Origin: Verrucomicrobiota bacterium
GTDB taxonomy: Bacteria > Verrucomicrobiota > Verrucomicrobiia > Opitutales > Opitutaceae
Reading direction: 5' to 3'
Assembly: GCA_030604905.1 (NCBI GenBank)
Contig: JAUVVA010000003.1
Coordinates: 1-64,000 of the forward strand
Length of the DNA: 64,000 bases
The notes beneath the pieces are model-generated. The model was not told where the DNA came from. It was given only the letters and a program-made list of their open reading frames with translations, and did not search any database. Both the position numbers and the translations under genes were made by a program. Each line of letters begins with the position of its first letter. The stretch's first letter is position 1. Of this stretch, positions 53,438 to 62,513 are shown piece by piece.

Positions 53438-53477
53438 AAACACCGCGCCCTCCGCCGTCCTCCCGCTTCACCCTCCC

Positions 53478-54917
53478 ATGCAGCCCCCCCACATCCACCC
53501 GCTCCGCGTCGGCATTTTTGGCATCGGCCTCGAGGCCTACTGGGCCCAGTTCAAAGGACTCAAAGAGCGCCTCGAGGGTTACGTCGCCGATGTGGCCCGC
53601 CGCCTTGATCGCTCAGGCGTCAGCATCGTCAATCTCGGGCTCGTGGACTCCCCCGAAAAAGCGCTGGAGGCCGGTCACGCCTTTCGCCGCGCCGACGTGG
53701 ACATCCTTTTTCTCCACGTCACCACCTACGCCCTCAGCTCGACCGTGCTGCCCGTCGTGCAACGCGCAAAGGTGCCGGTGATCATCCTCAACCTCCAGCC
53801 CGCCGCGGCCATCGACTACGCGAACTTCAACCGCATGGGCGATCGCACCCGAATGACCGGCGAATGGCTGGCCTACTGCGCCGCGTGCCCGGTCCCCGAG
53901 ATCGCCAACGCCTTCAATCGCGCCCGCATCGGCTTCCACCAAGTCACCGGCGTCCTTGAGGACGGCAGCCCCGTGTGGGCCGAGATCAACGAGTGGATCG
54001 AAGCAGCCCGCGTCGCCCACGTGATGTCCCACAATCGCCTCGGGCTGATGGGCCACTACTACAACGGCATGCTCGACATCTACACCGACACCACGCGTCA
54101 GCTTGCCTACTTCGGCGGTCACATCGAGATCGTGGAGGTCGAGGAACTGGCCGCGCTCCGACGCGAGGTAGGCGCGGAGCAGGTCGCCGCCAAGGTATCC
54201 GAGTTTCGCGAACTGCTCGACATCCAGCCCGACTGCTCCGCCGCCGAGGTGGAGCGCGCCGCCCGCACCGCCGTGGCTCTCGACCGCTTGGTCGCGGCCA
54301 AGGCACTCGGCTCGATGGCCTACTACCACATGGGCTCCGGTTGCCCCGAGCATGAGGACGTGATGAGCTCCGTGATTCTAGGCACCTCGCTCCTCACCGC
54401 CCGCGGCGTCCCGGTGGCGGGGGAATACGAGGTCAAGAACGCCCAAGCCATGAAGATCATGGACACCTTCGGGGCCGGGGGCTCGTTCACCGAATATTAC
54501 GCGATGGATTTCGCCGACGACGTGGTGCTGATGGGCCACGACGGCCCCGGCCATATCAAGATCGCCTCCGGCAAAACCAAGGTCCGTCCGCTCAAGGTTT
54601 ATCACGGCAAGGTTGGCGCCGGCCTCTCCGTCGAGATGAGCGTGAAGCATGGCCCGGTCACTTTGCTCTCCGTCGTGGAATACGCCGACGGCACGCTGAA
54701 GCTCCTCTACGCCGAGGGCGAGTCCGTCCCGGGCCCGATTCTTGAGATCGGCAACACCAACAGCCGCTACCGTTTTCCCATCGGCGCGCGCGCCTTCGTG
54801 GAGCGCTGGAACGAGCAGGGCCCCGCCCACCACTGCGCGGTCGGCGTGGGCTCGGTCGGCTCCCGCATCGAGAAGCTCGCCAAGCTCCTCGGCATGCAGG
54901 CCGTCCGCATCTGCTAG
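53478..54917 (+). CDS. L-fucose/L-arabinose isomerase-family sugar isomerase (AraA-like)
   Basis: 479 residues, cytoplasmic. Landmarks: VGIFGIGLEAYWAQFKGLKE, DILFLHVTTYALSSTVLPVV, HVMSHNRLGLMGHYYNGMLD, EHEDVMSSVILGTSLLTARG. The metal-binding residues of the AraA fold appear at matching intervals: E316 (GEYEVK), E339 (FTEYYAMDF), H354 (MGHDGPGH) and H451/H452 (PAHHCAVG). It should isomerise an aldose to a ketose for catabolism. Rhamnose, fucose and arabinose are candidates, and the surrounding rhamnosidases favour a 6-deoxyhexose. An ATG at 53424 overlaps the previous gene; the ATG at 53478 was preferred because it gives a standard N-terminus. Confidence 0.78.
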   Translation: MQPPHIHPLRVGIFGIGLEAYWAQFKGLKERLEGYVADVARRLDRSGVSIVNLGLVDSPEKALEAGHAFRRADVDILFLHVTTYALSSTVLPVVQRAKVPVIILNLQPAAAIDYANFNRMGDRTRMTGEWLAYCAACPVPEIANAFNRARIGFHQVTGVLEDGSPVWAEINEWIEAARVAHVMSHNRLGLMGHYYNGMLDIYTDTTRQLAYFGGHIEIVEVEELAALRREVGAEQVAAKVSEFRELLDIQPDCSAAEVERAARTAVALDRLVAAKALGSMAYYHMGSGCPEHEDVMSSVILGTSLLTARGVPVAGEYEVKNAQAMKIMDTFGAGGSFTEYYAMDFADDVVLMGHDGPGHIKIASGKTKVRPLKVYHGKVGAGLSVEMSVKHGPVTLLSVVEYADGTLKLLYAEGESVPGPILEIGNTNSRYRFPIGARAFVERWNEQGPAHHCAVGVGSVGSRIEKLAKLLGMQAVRIC

Positions 54918-55024
54918 CTTTTGCCACCGTGCCGGCCCCGCTTGCCCGCGGGCGGTGTCCGGCCTACCCCGGTGCCCTCCAAAGGCGTGCCGCCCTCCCT
55001 TCCTGCCCCCTGCCACCCCGCACC

Positions 55025-56497
55025 ATGTCACTCGTCGCCCCGCCCGCCGCCCCGTCCGCTCCCCCCGCCGACGCGCGCGTGCCGTTCTCCCGCAAACTCC
55101 TTTGGGGCGCGGGCGGCGCGGCCGACAACATCATGTATAACGGGCTGAGCGCCCTCGTCCTGCCGATCTTCAACCTGGGCCTCGGAGTGGACGCCGTGCT
55201 CCTTGGCTACGCCATGGGCATTCCCCGTCTGCTCGACGCGATCACCGATCCTCTTATTGGCAACCTCTCCGACAACACCCGATCCCGCTGGGGCCGGCGC
55301 CGCCCCTACATCCTCTGTGGCGCGATTGGAGCCGGCGTGCTTCTCGCCACGCTCTTCAACCCCGGAGCCGGCTGGTCCACCGACGTCCTTTTCTGGTGGT
55401 TCCTCATTCTCTGCTCCCTCTTCTACGTCGCCTACACCTTCTTCATGATCCCCTACTCGGCCCTCGGCTTCGAGCTGACGACCGACTACGCCGAGCGCAC
55501 GCGCGTCCTCGCCTGGCGACCCTACCTCGGCTTCGCCTCCGGCCTCGCCATCCCCTGGCTCTACAAGCTCTGTTTCGTCTTCGGCGAAAACGAGGTCGAG
55601 GGCGTGCGCGTCGTTGCCGTTTTGATGGGGATAACCGTGATCGCGCTCGGCCTCCTGCCCGCGCTCTTCGTGCCCGAGCCGCCCGCGCCCGCCATCGCAC
55701 CGGCGCCGCTGCCCCTCCTCCAATCGCTGCGCGTCACCTTCACCAATCCGGCATTTCTGCTCCTTGCCGGCGCCACTCTCTGCATTCTTCTCGGCCTCTT
55801 TCTCGCCGGGCCTCTCGGGCTCTACCTCTCCATGTTCTATGTCTTCGGCGGCGACAAGGAGGCCGCCGCCACGATCGGCGGCTGGGCCGGCGTGGCCGGC
55901 ATGCTCGCCGGCTACGTCGGCCTGCCCCTCGCCACCTGGTATTCCGCCCGCTTCGGCAAGCGCCACGCCGCCCTCCTCTTCGTCGGCATCGCGACCCTCA
56001 GCATCCCGCTTACCTGGTGGCTCTTCACCCCCGCCAACCCCTGGCTCATGCTCGTGCCCGCCGTGATCATCGGCATCACGATCAACGGCGCCTTCCTCGT
56101 CGGCGTCTCCATGCTCGCCGACGTCTGCGACGCCGACGAACTTCGCACCGGCCTGCGCCGCGAGGGCATCTACAGCGCCTCGATGGAGTTCGGGAAGAAA
56201 TGCGCGATCGCCCTCTCCACCGTCCTTGGCGGCTACCTCCTCGCCGTCGCCGGTTTCGACCAGAGCCAGGCCACCCAGACCGAGAGCACCCTCACCGCGC
56301 TCCGCCTCGGCTACATCCTCGTGCTCGGCCTCGCCTTCCTCACCGCCTTCCTCCTCTTCCGCCGCTTCCCCCTCACCCACGAGAGCGCCCGCGAAATCCG
56401 CCGCCAACTCGACGCCCGCCGCCCCGACGCCGCCCAGCTTCGGGCCCGACGCGCGCAAAGCGAAACAGCTGGAGAGCAACGCGCCGCGCCACGGTGA
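55025..56497 (+). CDS. GPH-family sugar:cation symporter (MFS)
   Basis: 490 residues with about twelve membrane helices. The motif RLLDAITDPLIGNLSDNTRS then RWGRRRPYIL is the signature of the glycoside-pentoside-hexuronide family (MelB-like). Others are TFFMIPYSALGFELTTDYAE, VPAVIIGITINGAFLVGVSM, LADVCDADELRTGLRREGIY and SMEFGKKCAIALSTVLGG. The C-terminal cytosolic tail (HESAREIRRQLDARRPDAAQ) is duplicated as a pseudogene fragment at 58306. It imports a glycoside or sugar with Na+ or H+. Located 107 bp after the isomerase gene. Confidence 0.88.
   Translation: MSLVAPPAAPSAPPADARVPFSRKLLWGAGGAADNIMYNGLSALVLPIFNLGLGVDAVLLGYAMGIPRLLDAITDPLIGNLSDNTRSRWGRRRPYILCGAIGAGVLLATLFNPGAGWSTDVLFWWFLILCSLFYVAYTFFMIPYSALGFELTTDYAERTRVLAWRPYLGFASGLAIPWLYKLCFVFGENEVEGVRVVAVLMGITVIALGLLPALFVPEPPAPAIAPAPLPLLQSLRVTFTNPAFLLLAGATLCILLGLFLAGPLGLYLSMFYVFGGDKEAAATIGGWAGVAGMLAGYVGLPLATWYSARFGKRHAALLFVGIATLSIPLTWWLFTPANPWLMLVPAVIIGITINGAFLVGVSMLADVCDADELRTGLRREGIYSASMEFGKKCAIALSTVLGGYLLAVAGFDQSQATQTESTLTALRLGYILVLGLAFLTAFLLFRRFPLTHESAREIRRQLDARRPDAAQLRARRAQSETAGEQRAAPR
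56321..56419 (+). repeat. 99-bp direct repeat, copy 1 (within the GPH transporter gene)
   Basis: Matches 58306-58404 with five substitutions and no indels (94 of 99). The two copies flank the hydrolase gene at 56574. Confidence 0.9.
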
Positions 56498-56573
56498 TCT
56501 TTGCGTATCGTCCTGGCTTTCGCGGCGATTCCCTACACCCCATCGGCAGATCCAGGCCCCGGACTCTTCCCAC

Positions 56574-58094
56574 ATGATCCCCCGCGTCACCTCGTTTACC
56601 TCACTCCTGATGTCCGCATTCCTCGGCGGGGCACTCGCCGCTGCGAACGAGCCACAGGGAGTCGAGGCCGTTGCGGGAACACCGGCCGCAAGCCGACTTG
56701 CCGAGCCCGCCGCCCTTCGGCTGTGTGTGGACCTGACGAAGAAGCTGCGCCCCGTGAGCCCGCTTCTGAACGGAATCTGCCTCAACGAGGCTAACGACAC
56801 GGACGAACGCTGGGCCGACGGCAAGTTCGCCCGGGGCCTCGAAGAGATCGGTGTCGGCGTCCTCCGCTTTCCCGACACGACACACACCGGCTTCCACTGG
56901 CAAAGCCCCGGCGCCCCGCTTTGGAAGGACCTCTGGGAGACGAATCCAGACTCGCCCTACTACGTGGCCGACCGCTCGACGCTCCGGCCCGAAGCCGCCA
57001 TGAGCGTGGACGAGTTTGTCGCGGTGTGCCGGGAGATCGGAGCCGAGCCCATCTTGGATGTGAATTTCCAATCAGGGCTTCGCTACGGCCGTTTGGCCGA
57101 CTCGCTCGCGGAGAGCCTAGCCTTGGTCAAGCACTGCCGCGCCAACGGATACGACGTGAAATTCTGGCGCGTCGGCAACGAGCCCTTCCAGTATTCAGCA
57201 GAAGAACTCGCGGCCGTGTTGAACGACTGGGTCCCGCGGATGAAGGCCATCGATCCGGACATCAAAATCCTCTTCAACGCCGCCAACCACTATGGTGGGA
57301 AACACAGCCACGAACGCTGGCGCAGAATTTTCGAACTCGCGGGCCAACACATCGATATTGCGGACATGCACCATTACTGGCGCTGGGTTTACCCGCCGAA
57401 TCCCGCCATCGGGCCCACTTGGGAACGCTTTATCTCCGGCGACGAAGTCCCGCTCATCGAAGATCTACGAAACGCCACGAGCTCCGGGGAGTCGGCCCGA
57501 GCGCTCCGCGAGATGGTGAAGCGCGAGTTTGGCCGAACCATCGACGTCGCGATAACCGAATGGAACTGCGGGCCGGTCGGCAGCTATCCGATGTCGTCGT
57601 TCATGTATGCGATGATTCACGCCGAGCTCATGATGCAGTTCGTGGACGGCGGGGTGTTGATCGCCTGCCGCTGGCCAGGCACGGGACCGGACCCGCGCAG
57701 AGGGAGCAAGGCCTCCCTCTTCCACCCCCGCAGCAAGGAAAAGCTCCCCCCGTGGCACACGGCGCGGCTCTATCGAGACGTCTTGGTCGGTGACCAAATC
57801 GAGGCCACAAGCTCGGAGCGCCGCGTTCCGGTCTTGGCGACCCTCGCGCCAGACGCAGCCACGGTCTGGCTCATGACCTTGAACAAGACGGCCGACGACC
57901 TCGTGACCCATATCGACTTGTGCGGGAGCGAAGCGCTGCAGGTCGACAGCGCGTCGATGGTGCCGGCAGAAGGCGCGGTGGCTTCCGATCACGCTGAAAT
58001 CATTCATCCCCCTACAAGGATCATCGGCCAAGGGATCAAGTTAACCCTTCCGGCCTTCTCGCTCACGCGTCTTTCCATCACCGTGCGCCACTGA
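56574..58094 (+). CDS. Secreted GH39/GH51-like clan A glycosidase
   Basis: 506 residues. A signal peptide (TSFTSLLMSAFLGGALAAAN) precedes a TIM-barrel enzyme: LLNGICLNEANDTDERWADG, GVGVLRFPDTTHTGFHWQSP, FVAVCREIGAEPILDVNFQS, VKFWRVGNEPFQYSAEELAA with acid/base E203, DIADMHHYWRW, and DVAITEWNCGPVGSYPM with nucleophile E329. The spacing and the W-x-(V/I)-G-N-E-P box are typical of alpha-L-arabinofuranosidase and xylosidase-like families (GH51/GH39/GH79). The C-terminal ~100 residues form a beta-sandwich (TVWLMTLNKTADDLVTHIDL). It lies between two copies of the transporter tail. Confidence 0.75.
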   Translation: MIPRVTSFTSLLMSAFLGGALAAANEPQGVEAVAGTPAASRLAEPAALRLCVDLTKKLRPVSPLLNGICLNEANDTDERWADGKFARGLEEIGVGVLRFPDTTHTGFHWQSPGAPLWKDLWETNPDSPYYVADRSTLRPEAAMSVDEFVAVCREIGAEPILDVNFQSGLRYGRLADSLAESLALVKHCRANGYDVKFWRVGNEPFQYSAEELAAVLNDWVPRMKAIDPDIKILFNAANHYGGKHSHERWRRIFELAGQHIDIADMHHYWRWVYPPNPAIGPTWERFISGDEVPLIEDLRNATSSGESARALREMVKREFGRTIDVAITEWNCGPVGSYPMSSFMYAMIHAELMMQFVDGGVLIACRWPGTGPDPRRGSKASLFHPRSKEKLPPWHTARLYRDVLVGDQIEATSSERRVPVLATLAPDAATVWLMTLNKTADDLVTHIDLCGSEALQVDSASMVPAEGAVASDHAEIIHPPTRIIGQGIKLTLPAFSLTRLSITVRH

Positions 58095-58273
58095 GCGCCG
58101 ACAAGAAACGGAGCTCGCAAGAGCCGCGCCCCGCTCGCGCCCAGCCGCGCGCCAGAGGCCACGCCGGACGATCTCTCCCGTCCCAGCGTATCCGCGCCCT
58201 GCCTTTGAACCCTCGCCTTCGCACGGCTTAACCGTCCCACCCACAGAAATTTCATGACCAAAATACCACTACC

Positions 58274-58286
58274 CTAAAAAACTTAG
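58274..58286. promoter_or_regulatory. Degenerate operator-like sequence before the transporter remnant
   Basis: CTAAAAAACTTAG has the CTAA/TTAG ends of the regulon operator but is one base short and lacks the central GC. It sits in an AT-rich patch just upstream of the pseudogene fragment. It may be a relic of the promoter of the lost gene. Confidence 0.3.
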
Positions 58287-58305
58287 TTAATTAGCGGGTC
58301 TGCGG

Positions 58306-58530
58306 GTGCTCGGCCTCGCCCTCCTCACCGCCCTCCTCCTCTTCCGCAGCTTCCCCCTCACCCACGAGAACGCCCGCGAAATCCGCCGCCAGCTCGACGC
58401 CCGCAAAGCTGTCGCGCGCCGGGCCCCTGAAGATTCGCGACCCGTGCCGGCCGCGCCGCCCTCACCGGCGCCTCCGTCCCACAGACTCCATCGCCGACCA
58501 ATCCCCTTGAAAACAAAGCAAAATCACTAA
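58306..58530 (+). pseudogene. C-terminal fragment of a second GPH transporter gene
   Basis: The frame from GTG 58306 reads a transporter-like tail: LGLALLTALLLF, then FPLTHENAREIRRQLDARK, nearly identical to the end of the transporter at 55025. Homology starts abruptly at 58306 and ends at 58404, after which the frame continues into unrelated Pro/Ala-rich sequence to a stop at 58530. No upstream part of a transporter exists here. Confidence 0.8.
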
Positions 58531-58540
58531 AAGGATTTAG
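58507..58540 (+). promoter_or_regulatory. Operator and -35-like element before the second GH116 gene
   Basis: TTGAAA (58507-58512) is followed after 14 bp by CTAAAAGGATTTAG (58527-58540), 12 of 14 to the consensus. The arrangement mirrors the sites at 34554 and 62514. The transporter remnant's stop codon lies inside the operator spacer. Confidence 0.65.
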
Positions 58541-58646
58541 CGCTGTCGTTTTTTTTTCCAGCGCCCCGTTTTATCCAGCCCTCTCCGGCCGGCCGCCCCA
58601 CCCCCGTCCCGTTCAACCGCTCACCCTTCGCCTTTCCTAGCGCCCC

Positions 58647-61600
58647 ATGGAACCCACGCCCAACTCCTCCTGCTGCGGCGACAAGTCATGCTCCCCCAAG
58701 CACGTTCCGCGTCGTGATTTTCTGCGACTTGCCGCTCTCCTTCCCGTTGGAGCCGCCGCACTCCGGCGCGCCGCCTTCGCCGCCCCGATGGCGGGACCCT
58801 TCGTGCGCGAGGATTTCCTCCGGCTCATTCCGGAAGATAAGAAGCTCGATCCCGTCTGGATCGCCTCACTCACCCGACGCGGAGAACCGGAGACCTTCCG
58901 CGGCGAGGCGCTCCAGCGCATCGGCATGCCCATCGGCGGACTTTTCTGCGGCACACTCTACCTCGGCGGCGACGGTCGTTTGTGGCTCTGGGACCTTTTC
59001 AACGGCCGCCACCTTGGCATCGAGCCGAAGCAGGTGCCGTTCCGCGGGGTGAACTTGGACGCGATGTCGGGAAACAGCTACGTCCGCCCGCTCCTCGCGT
59101 CCGATTACCGGCGAGTCGGCCAAGGCTTCCGCCTCCACATCAAATCCGACACCGGCACGATCACGAGGACCGTGGACGCCGAGCCCGGCACAGGCTTCAA
59201 AAATGTCGCCTTCACCGGCCAGTATCCGATTGGACGAGTCGATTATCAGGACCCGGCCCTGCCCTTGGAACTCCAACTGGAAGCCTTCTCCCCCTTCGTC
59301 CCGCTCGATATCGAGGCCTCCGCAATCCCCGCCACCGTTTTCAGCTTCCGAGTCACCAACCGCGGCAAGGAGCCGGTTGAGGCGTTCTTGGAGGGGTTCC
59401 TCGAAAACGCAGTCTTCCACCTCCACCGCTCCCTCCGCGGAGAACGCCACCGCAAAACGGTCGACATCTCGGGGGCGACCATCGCCGCCCTCACCGCCAC
59501 GATCAACGAGTCCGACAACCCCGCGCTCCCCGACGAGGTCTTCGAAGATTGGAAACACCCCTCCTTTGCCGCAGCCGGCTGGACTGCGGAGGGCCGCGCC
59601 TTTGGTGACGGTCCAGTCGCCCGCGGCGCCATGCCTGCCTATATCGGCGACATCGGCGGTGAAGGGGATCGCTTCGCCCATTCCCACGCCGGCAACACCG
59701 CCGCAACAATCCCCGATAGAGACAACCTCACCGGACGCCTTCTCAGCCGTCCCTTCGAGATCAGGCACCGCTTCCTCCGAGTCTGGATCGGCGGGGGCGG
59801 CGATGTGACGCGTCTAGGTCTCCGCGTCCTCGTCGACGGAAAAACCGTCCGCAGCCTGGCCGGCAAGAACGCCAACCCCCTGAGTCACGAGTGGGTGGAC
59901 CTTTCCGAGTTCCTTGGCCGACAAGCTCGGATCGCGATCGATGACAGCGCGTCGGGCGCCTGGGCCCACACCGGAATAGGGCAGATTCTCTTCACCGACC
60001 GAGCCCCGGTCGACCCCCAGAGCCTGAAACGCCTCCCCGATGACGGGAGCATGGCGCTCTCGCTCATCGGCCCCCCCGCGGAGCTGCGCGATCCCGATGC
60101 GGCAACACCACTTTCCGGCAAATTAGAAGCTCGTCTCGGCCGCCGGCTCACCCTCGCCCCGGGTGCCAGCACCACCGTCGAATTCGTCCTCGCATGGCAC
60201 TTCAAAAACGCCCCGGCCGACATTGTCGGAGGTCGCGACCGAATCTACGCCGCCCGCTTCCCCGACGCCGTCACCGTCGCCACCCACCTCGCACGAAACC
60301 TCCCTGTCCTCGCCGCCAAGACCCGTGCTTGGCGCGACACCTGGTATGAGTCGAGCCTGCCCCACTGGTTCCTCAATCGCACCTTTGCCAACACCTCCAT
60401 ACTCGCCACCGACACCTGCTACTATTTCTCGGATGGTCGCTTCTACGCCGACGAGGGCGTCGGCTGTTGCCCGGGGACGTGCACTCATGTCTGGCAATAC
60501 GCCCAAGCCATGGGGCGCCTCTTCCCCTCGATCGAACGCGACCATCGCGAAAGAGTCGATTTCGGCCTCGCACTGAGACCCGACGGTGCCATCGCCTTCC
60601 GCGGCGAATACGGCGACACCTACGCCATCGACGGCCAGGCCGGCCGCGTCCTTGGCGTGCTCCGCGAGCACCAAATGTCAACCGATTCGACCTTCCTACG
60701 CCGCATCTGGCCATCGGTGAAACGGGCGATAGAAAAAATGATCGATACCGACCGAGACGACGACGGCATCGTGGTGGGCCCGCTCCATAACACCCTCGAT
60801 GCCGACTGGAACGGCGTCGTGCCTTGGCTCTGCGGCATGTATCACGCAGGCCTCGCCGCCGGCGAGGCCATGGCCTTGGAACTCGACGAGCCCGATACCG
60901 CCCGCCGCTATCGGAAGATTCGCGAGGCGGGGCAGCGCAAACTCGAGAAATGCTGGCGCGAAGACTACGGCTACTATGTGCAACTTGGCGACCCCCAGCG
61001 AAAGACTGAAGTCGGCCACTACGAAGGGTGCCACATCGACCAAATTTTTGGTCAGAGTTGGGCCTGGCAGGTTGGCCTCGGTCCGGTTTTCCCTCCGGAA
61101 CGCGCGCGCCGCGTCCTCGGCTCGCTTTGGCGCTTCAATTTCACGCCCGACGTCGGCCCCTTCCGCGATGCCAAGCAGATGGGCCGCTGGTATGCCCTAC
61201 CCGGCGACGGTGGTATGATCATGGTCTCAAATCCGTTCGCCCCCGACATCGAGTTTACCGGCCCCTCCGCTCCCACCGCGCAATACTTCAACGAGTGCAT
61301 GAGTGGTTTTGAACACCAAGTCGCCAGCCACATGCTCTGGGAAAACATGATCATCGAGGGCCTCGCAGTCACCCGCGCCATCCACGACCGCTACCACCCG
61401 TCGCTGCGCAACCCCTACAACGAGATCGAATGCAGCGACCACTACGCCCGAGCCATGGCCAGCTACGGCACCTTCCTGGCCGCCTGCGGCTACGAATACC
61501 ATGGCCCGCGGCAACACCTCGCGTTCGACCCACGTCTCGGCGCTGAGGACTTCCGCGCCGCCTTCACCGCCGCGGAGGCCTGGGGCTCCTTCGCCCAACG

Positions 61601-61829
61601 CAAAAGCGCAACCGAACTCTCCGCATCCCTTGAAGTCCGCTTCGGTCATCTGCCCTTGCGCACGCTCTCGCTGCGCGCACCCAAGGCTGTCGCCGGCCGC
61701 GTCCGAGCCGCAATCGATGAACACACGGTCGCCGCCTCTCTCCGCCACGAGTCCGGCCGCGCCCTGATCGAGTTCGTGCCCGCCATCACGATTCCGGAGG
61801 GCTCCACCCTCCACGTCGCGCTCTTCTGA
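58647..61829 (+). CDS. Exported GH116-family glycosidase with an inserted beta-sandwich domain
   Basis: 1060 residues. The N-terminus has a Cys-rich start (NSSCCGDKSCSPK) and a twin-arginine-like signal PRRDFLRLAALLPVGAAALR (R22, R23). The beta-sandwich domain follows the GH116 pattern (RIGMPIGGLFCGTLYLGGDG, LWLWDLFNGRHLG, LQLEAFSPFVPLDIEASAIP), interrupted at about 290-470 by an extra jelly-roll domain (FLRVWIGGGGDVTRLGLRVL, WVDLSEFLGRQARIAIDDSA). The (alpha/alpha)6 domain has E603 in FYADEGVG as probable nucleophile and D718 in HNTLDADWNG as probable acid/base, aligned from memory with GBA2. GTCTHVWQYAQAMGRLFPSI is strongly conserved. It is probably a beta-glycosidase exported folded by Tat. 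Confidence 0.82.
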   Translation: MEPTPNSSCCGDKSCSPKHVPRRDFLRLAALLPVGAAALRRAAFAAPMAGPFVREDFLRLIPEDKKLDPVWIASLTRRGEPETFRGEALQRIGMPIGGLFCGTLYLGGDGRLWLWDLFNGRHLGIEPKQVPFRGVNLDAMSGNSYVRPLLASDYRRVGQGFRLHIKSDTGTITRTVDAEPGTGFKNVAFTGQYPIGRVDYQDPALPLELQLEAFSPFVPLDIEASAIPATVFSFRVTNRGKEPVEAFLEGFLENAVFHLHRSLRGERHRKTVDISGATIAALTATINESDNPALPDEVFEDWKHPSFAAAGWTAEGRAFGDGPVARGAMPAYIGDIGGEGDRFAHSHAGNTAATIPDRDNLTGRLLSRPFEIRHRFLRVWIGGGGDVTRLGLRVLVDGKTVRSLAGKNANPLSHEWVDLSEFLGRQARIAIDDSASGAWAHTGIGQILFTDRAPVDPQSLKRLPDDGSMALSLIGPPAELRDPDAATPLSGKLEARLGRRLTLAPGASTTVEFVLAWHFKNAPADIVGGRDRIYAARFPDAVTVATHLARNLPVLAAKTRAWRDTWYESSLPHWFLNRTFANTSILATDTCYYFSDGRFYADEGVGCCPGTCTHVWQYAQAMGRLFPSIERDHRERVDFGLALRPDGAIAFRGEYGDTYAIDGQAGRVLGVLREHQMSTDSTFLRRIWPSVKRAIEKMIDTDRDDDGIVVGPLHNTLDADWNGVVPWLCGMYHAGLAAGEAMALELDEPDTARRYRKIREAGQRKLEKCWREDYGYYVQLGDPQRKTEVGHYEGCHIDQIFGQSWAWQVGLGPVFPPERARRVLGSLWRFNFTPDVGPFRDAKQMGRWYALPGDGGMIMVSNPFAPDIEFTGPSAPTAQYFNECMSGFEHQVASHMLWENMIIEGLAVTRAIHDRYHPSLRNPYNEIECSDHYARAMASYGTFLAACGYEYHGPRQHLAFDPRLGAEDFRAAFTAAEAWGSFAQRKSATELSASLEVRFGHLPLRTLSLRAPKAVAGRVRAAIDEHTVAASLRHESGRALIEFVPAITIPEGSTLHVALF

Positions 61830-61905
61830 TCGCCCCCTCCCGCATCGGACCGCCGAGCCACGGCCTCGCTCGTGCCATCACGAGCCCCGCACCCCAACCT
61901 GACGG

Positions 61906-62343
61906 ATGAAACCGAACGTCTTGATCCTCTGCACCGGCAACTCCTGTCGCAGCCAAATGGCGGAGGGCCTCTTGCGCGCAGCCGCGGGCGACATCGTCAC
62001 GGTCCTCAGCGCCGGCGTGAAACCCACCGGCCAGATACATCCGCTCGCGCTCAAGGTGATGGCGGAAGTCCAAATCGATATCTCTTCGCACTCCTCCAAG
62101 CACCTCGGCGTTTTTTCCGACCTTCCGATCGCAACGATCATCGCCGTCTGCGGACACGCCGACCAGACGGTTCCACTTTCACCGCGCGTATCGCGATACC
62201 ACTGGCCGTTCCGCGACCCCTCCGAGTTCAATGGCGCCGAAGAGGAGGCGCTTGTCCAGTTTCGCATCGTGCGAGACGAGATGAAACGAACCTTCGATGC
62301 CTATGCCGCCGGCCTTCGTGACGGACGTGGACTGCCCCTCTAA
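61906..62343 (+). CDS. ArsC-like low-molecular-weight phosphatase-fold protein
   Basis: 145 residues, cytoplasmic. The P-loop C-x5-R is CTGNSCRS (C9 to R15) and the general-acid loop is HWPFRDPSEF. The size and C82 (AVCGHADQ) match thioredoxin-coupled arsenate reductase of the pI258 type. However the resolving Cys expected at position 89 is Val (QTVP). So the triple-cysteine relay looks incomplete, and either C14 is used or the protein is a phosphatase. It lies 76 bp after the GH116 gene, far from any visible ars genes. Arsenate reductase is the conventional name, not a proven role. Confidence 0.8.
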   Translation: MKPNVLILCTGNSCRSQMAEGLLRAAAGDIVTVLSAGVKPTGQIHPLALKVMAEVQIDISSHSSKHLGVFSDLPIATIIAVCGHADQTVPLSPRVSRYHWPFRDPSEFNGAEEEALVQFRIVRDEMKRTFDAYAAGLRDGRGLPL

Positions 62344-62513
62344 ACCCGGCATCAGCACCGCGCCTCTCGTGGCCGCCCGCACTTCAACCCATCCCGCATC
62401 GCCGCTCAGACTCGCCGATCCTGCGCCGGTCCCGCCTCCTGCCTGGTTTACCCGCTCAACCCATCGCCCCGGCCCCGAGAACTCCGTGAATTGACGTCCT
62501 CCAAACAATTTCC

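Larger units (their letters stand above)
58095..58646. other. Remnant-rich intergenic region before the second GH116 gene
   Basis: It contains an AT-rich segment at 58250-58295 with an imperfect operator-like CTAAAAAACTTAG (58274-58286), the transporter-tail pseudogene, and a real operator at 58527-58540. The TTTTTTTTCC stretch at about 58550 follows the operator. No intact gene is present. Confidence 0.6.

Noticed and set aside
58274-58286. A seventh full operator
   Set aside because: It is one base short and lacks the central GC; listed only as a low-confidence relic.
61906-62343. An arsenic resistance operon
   Set aside because: No arsR, arsB, acr3 or arsM gene is adjacent, and the third ArsC cysteine is missing.
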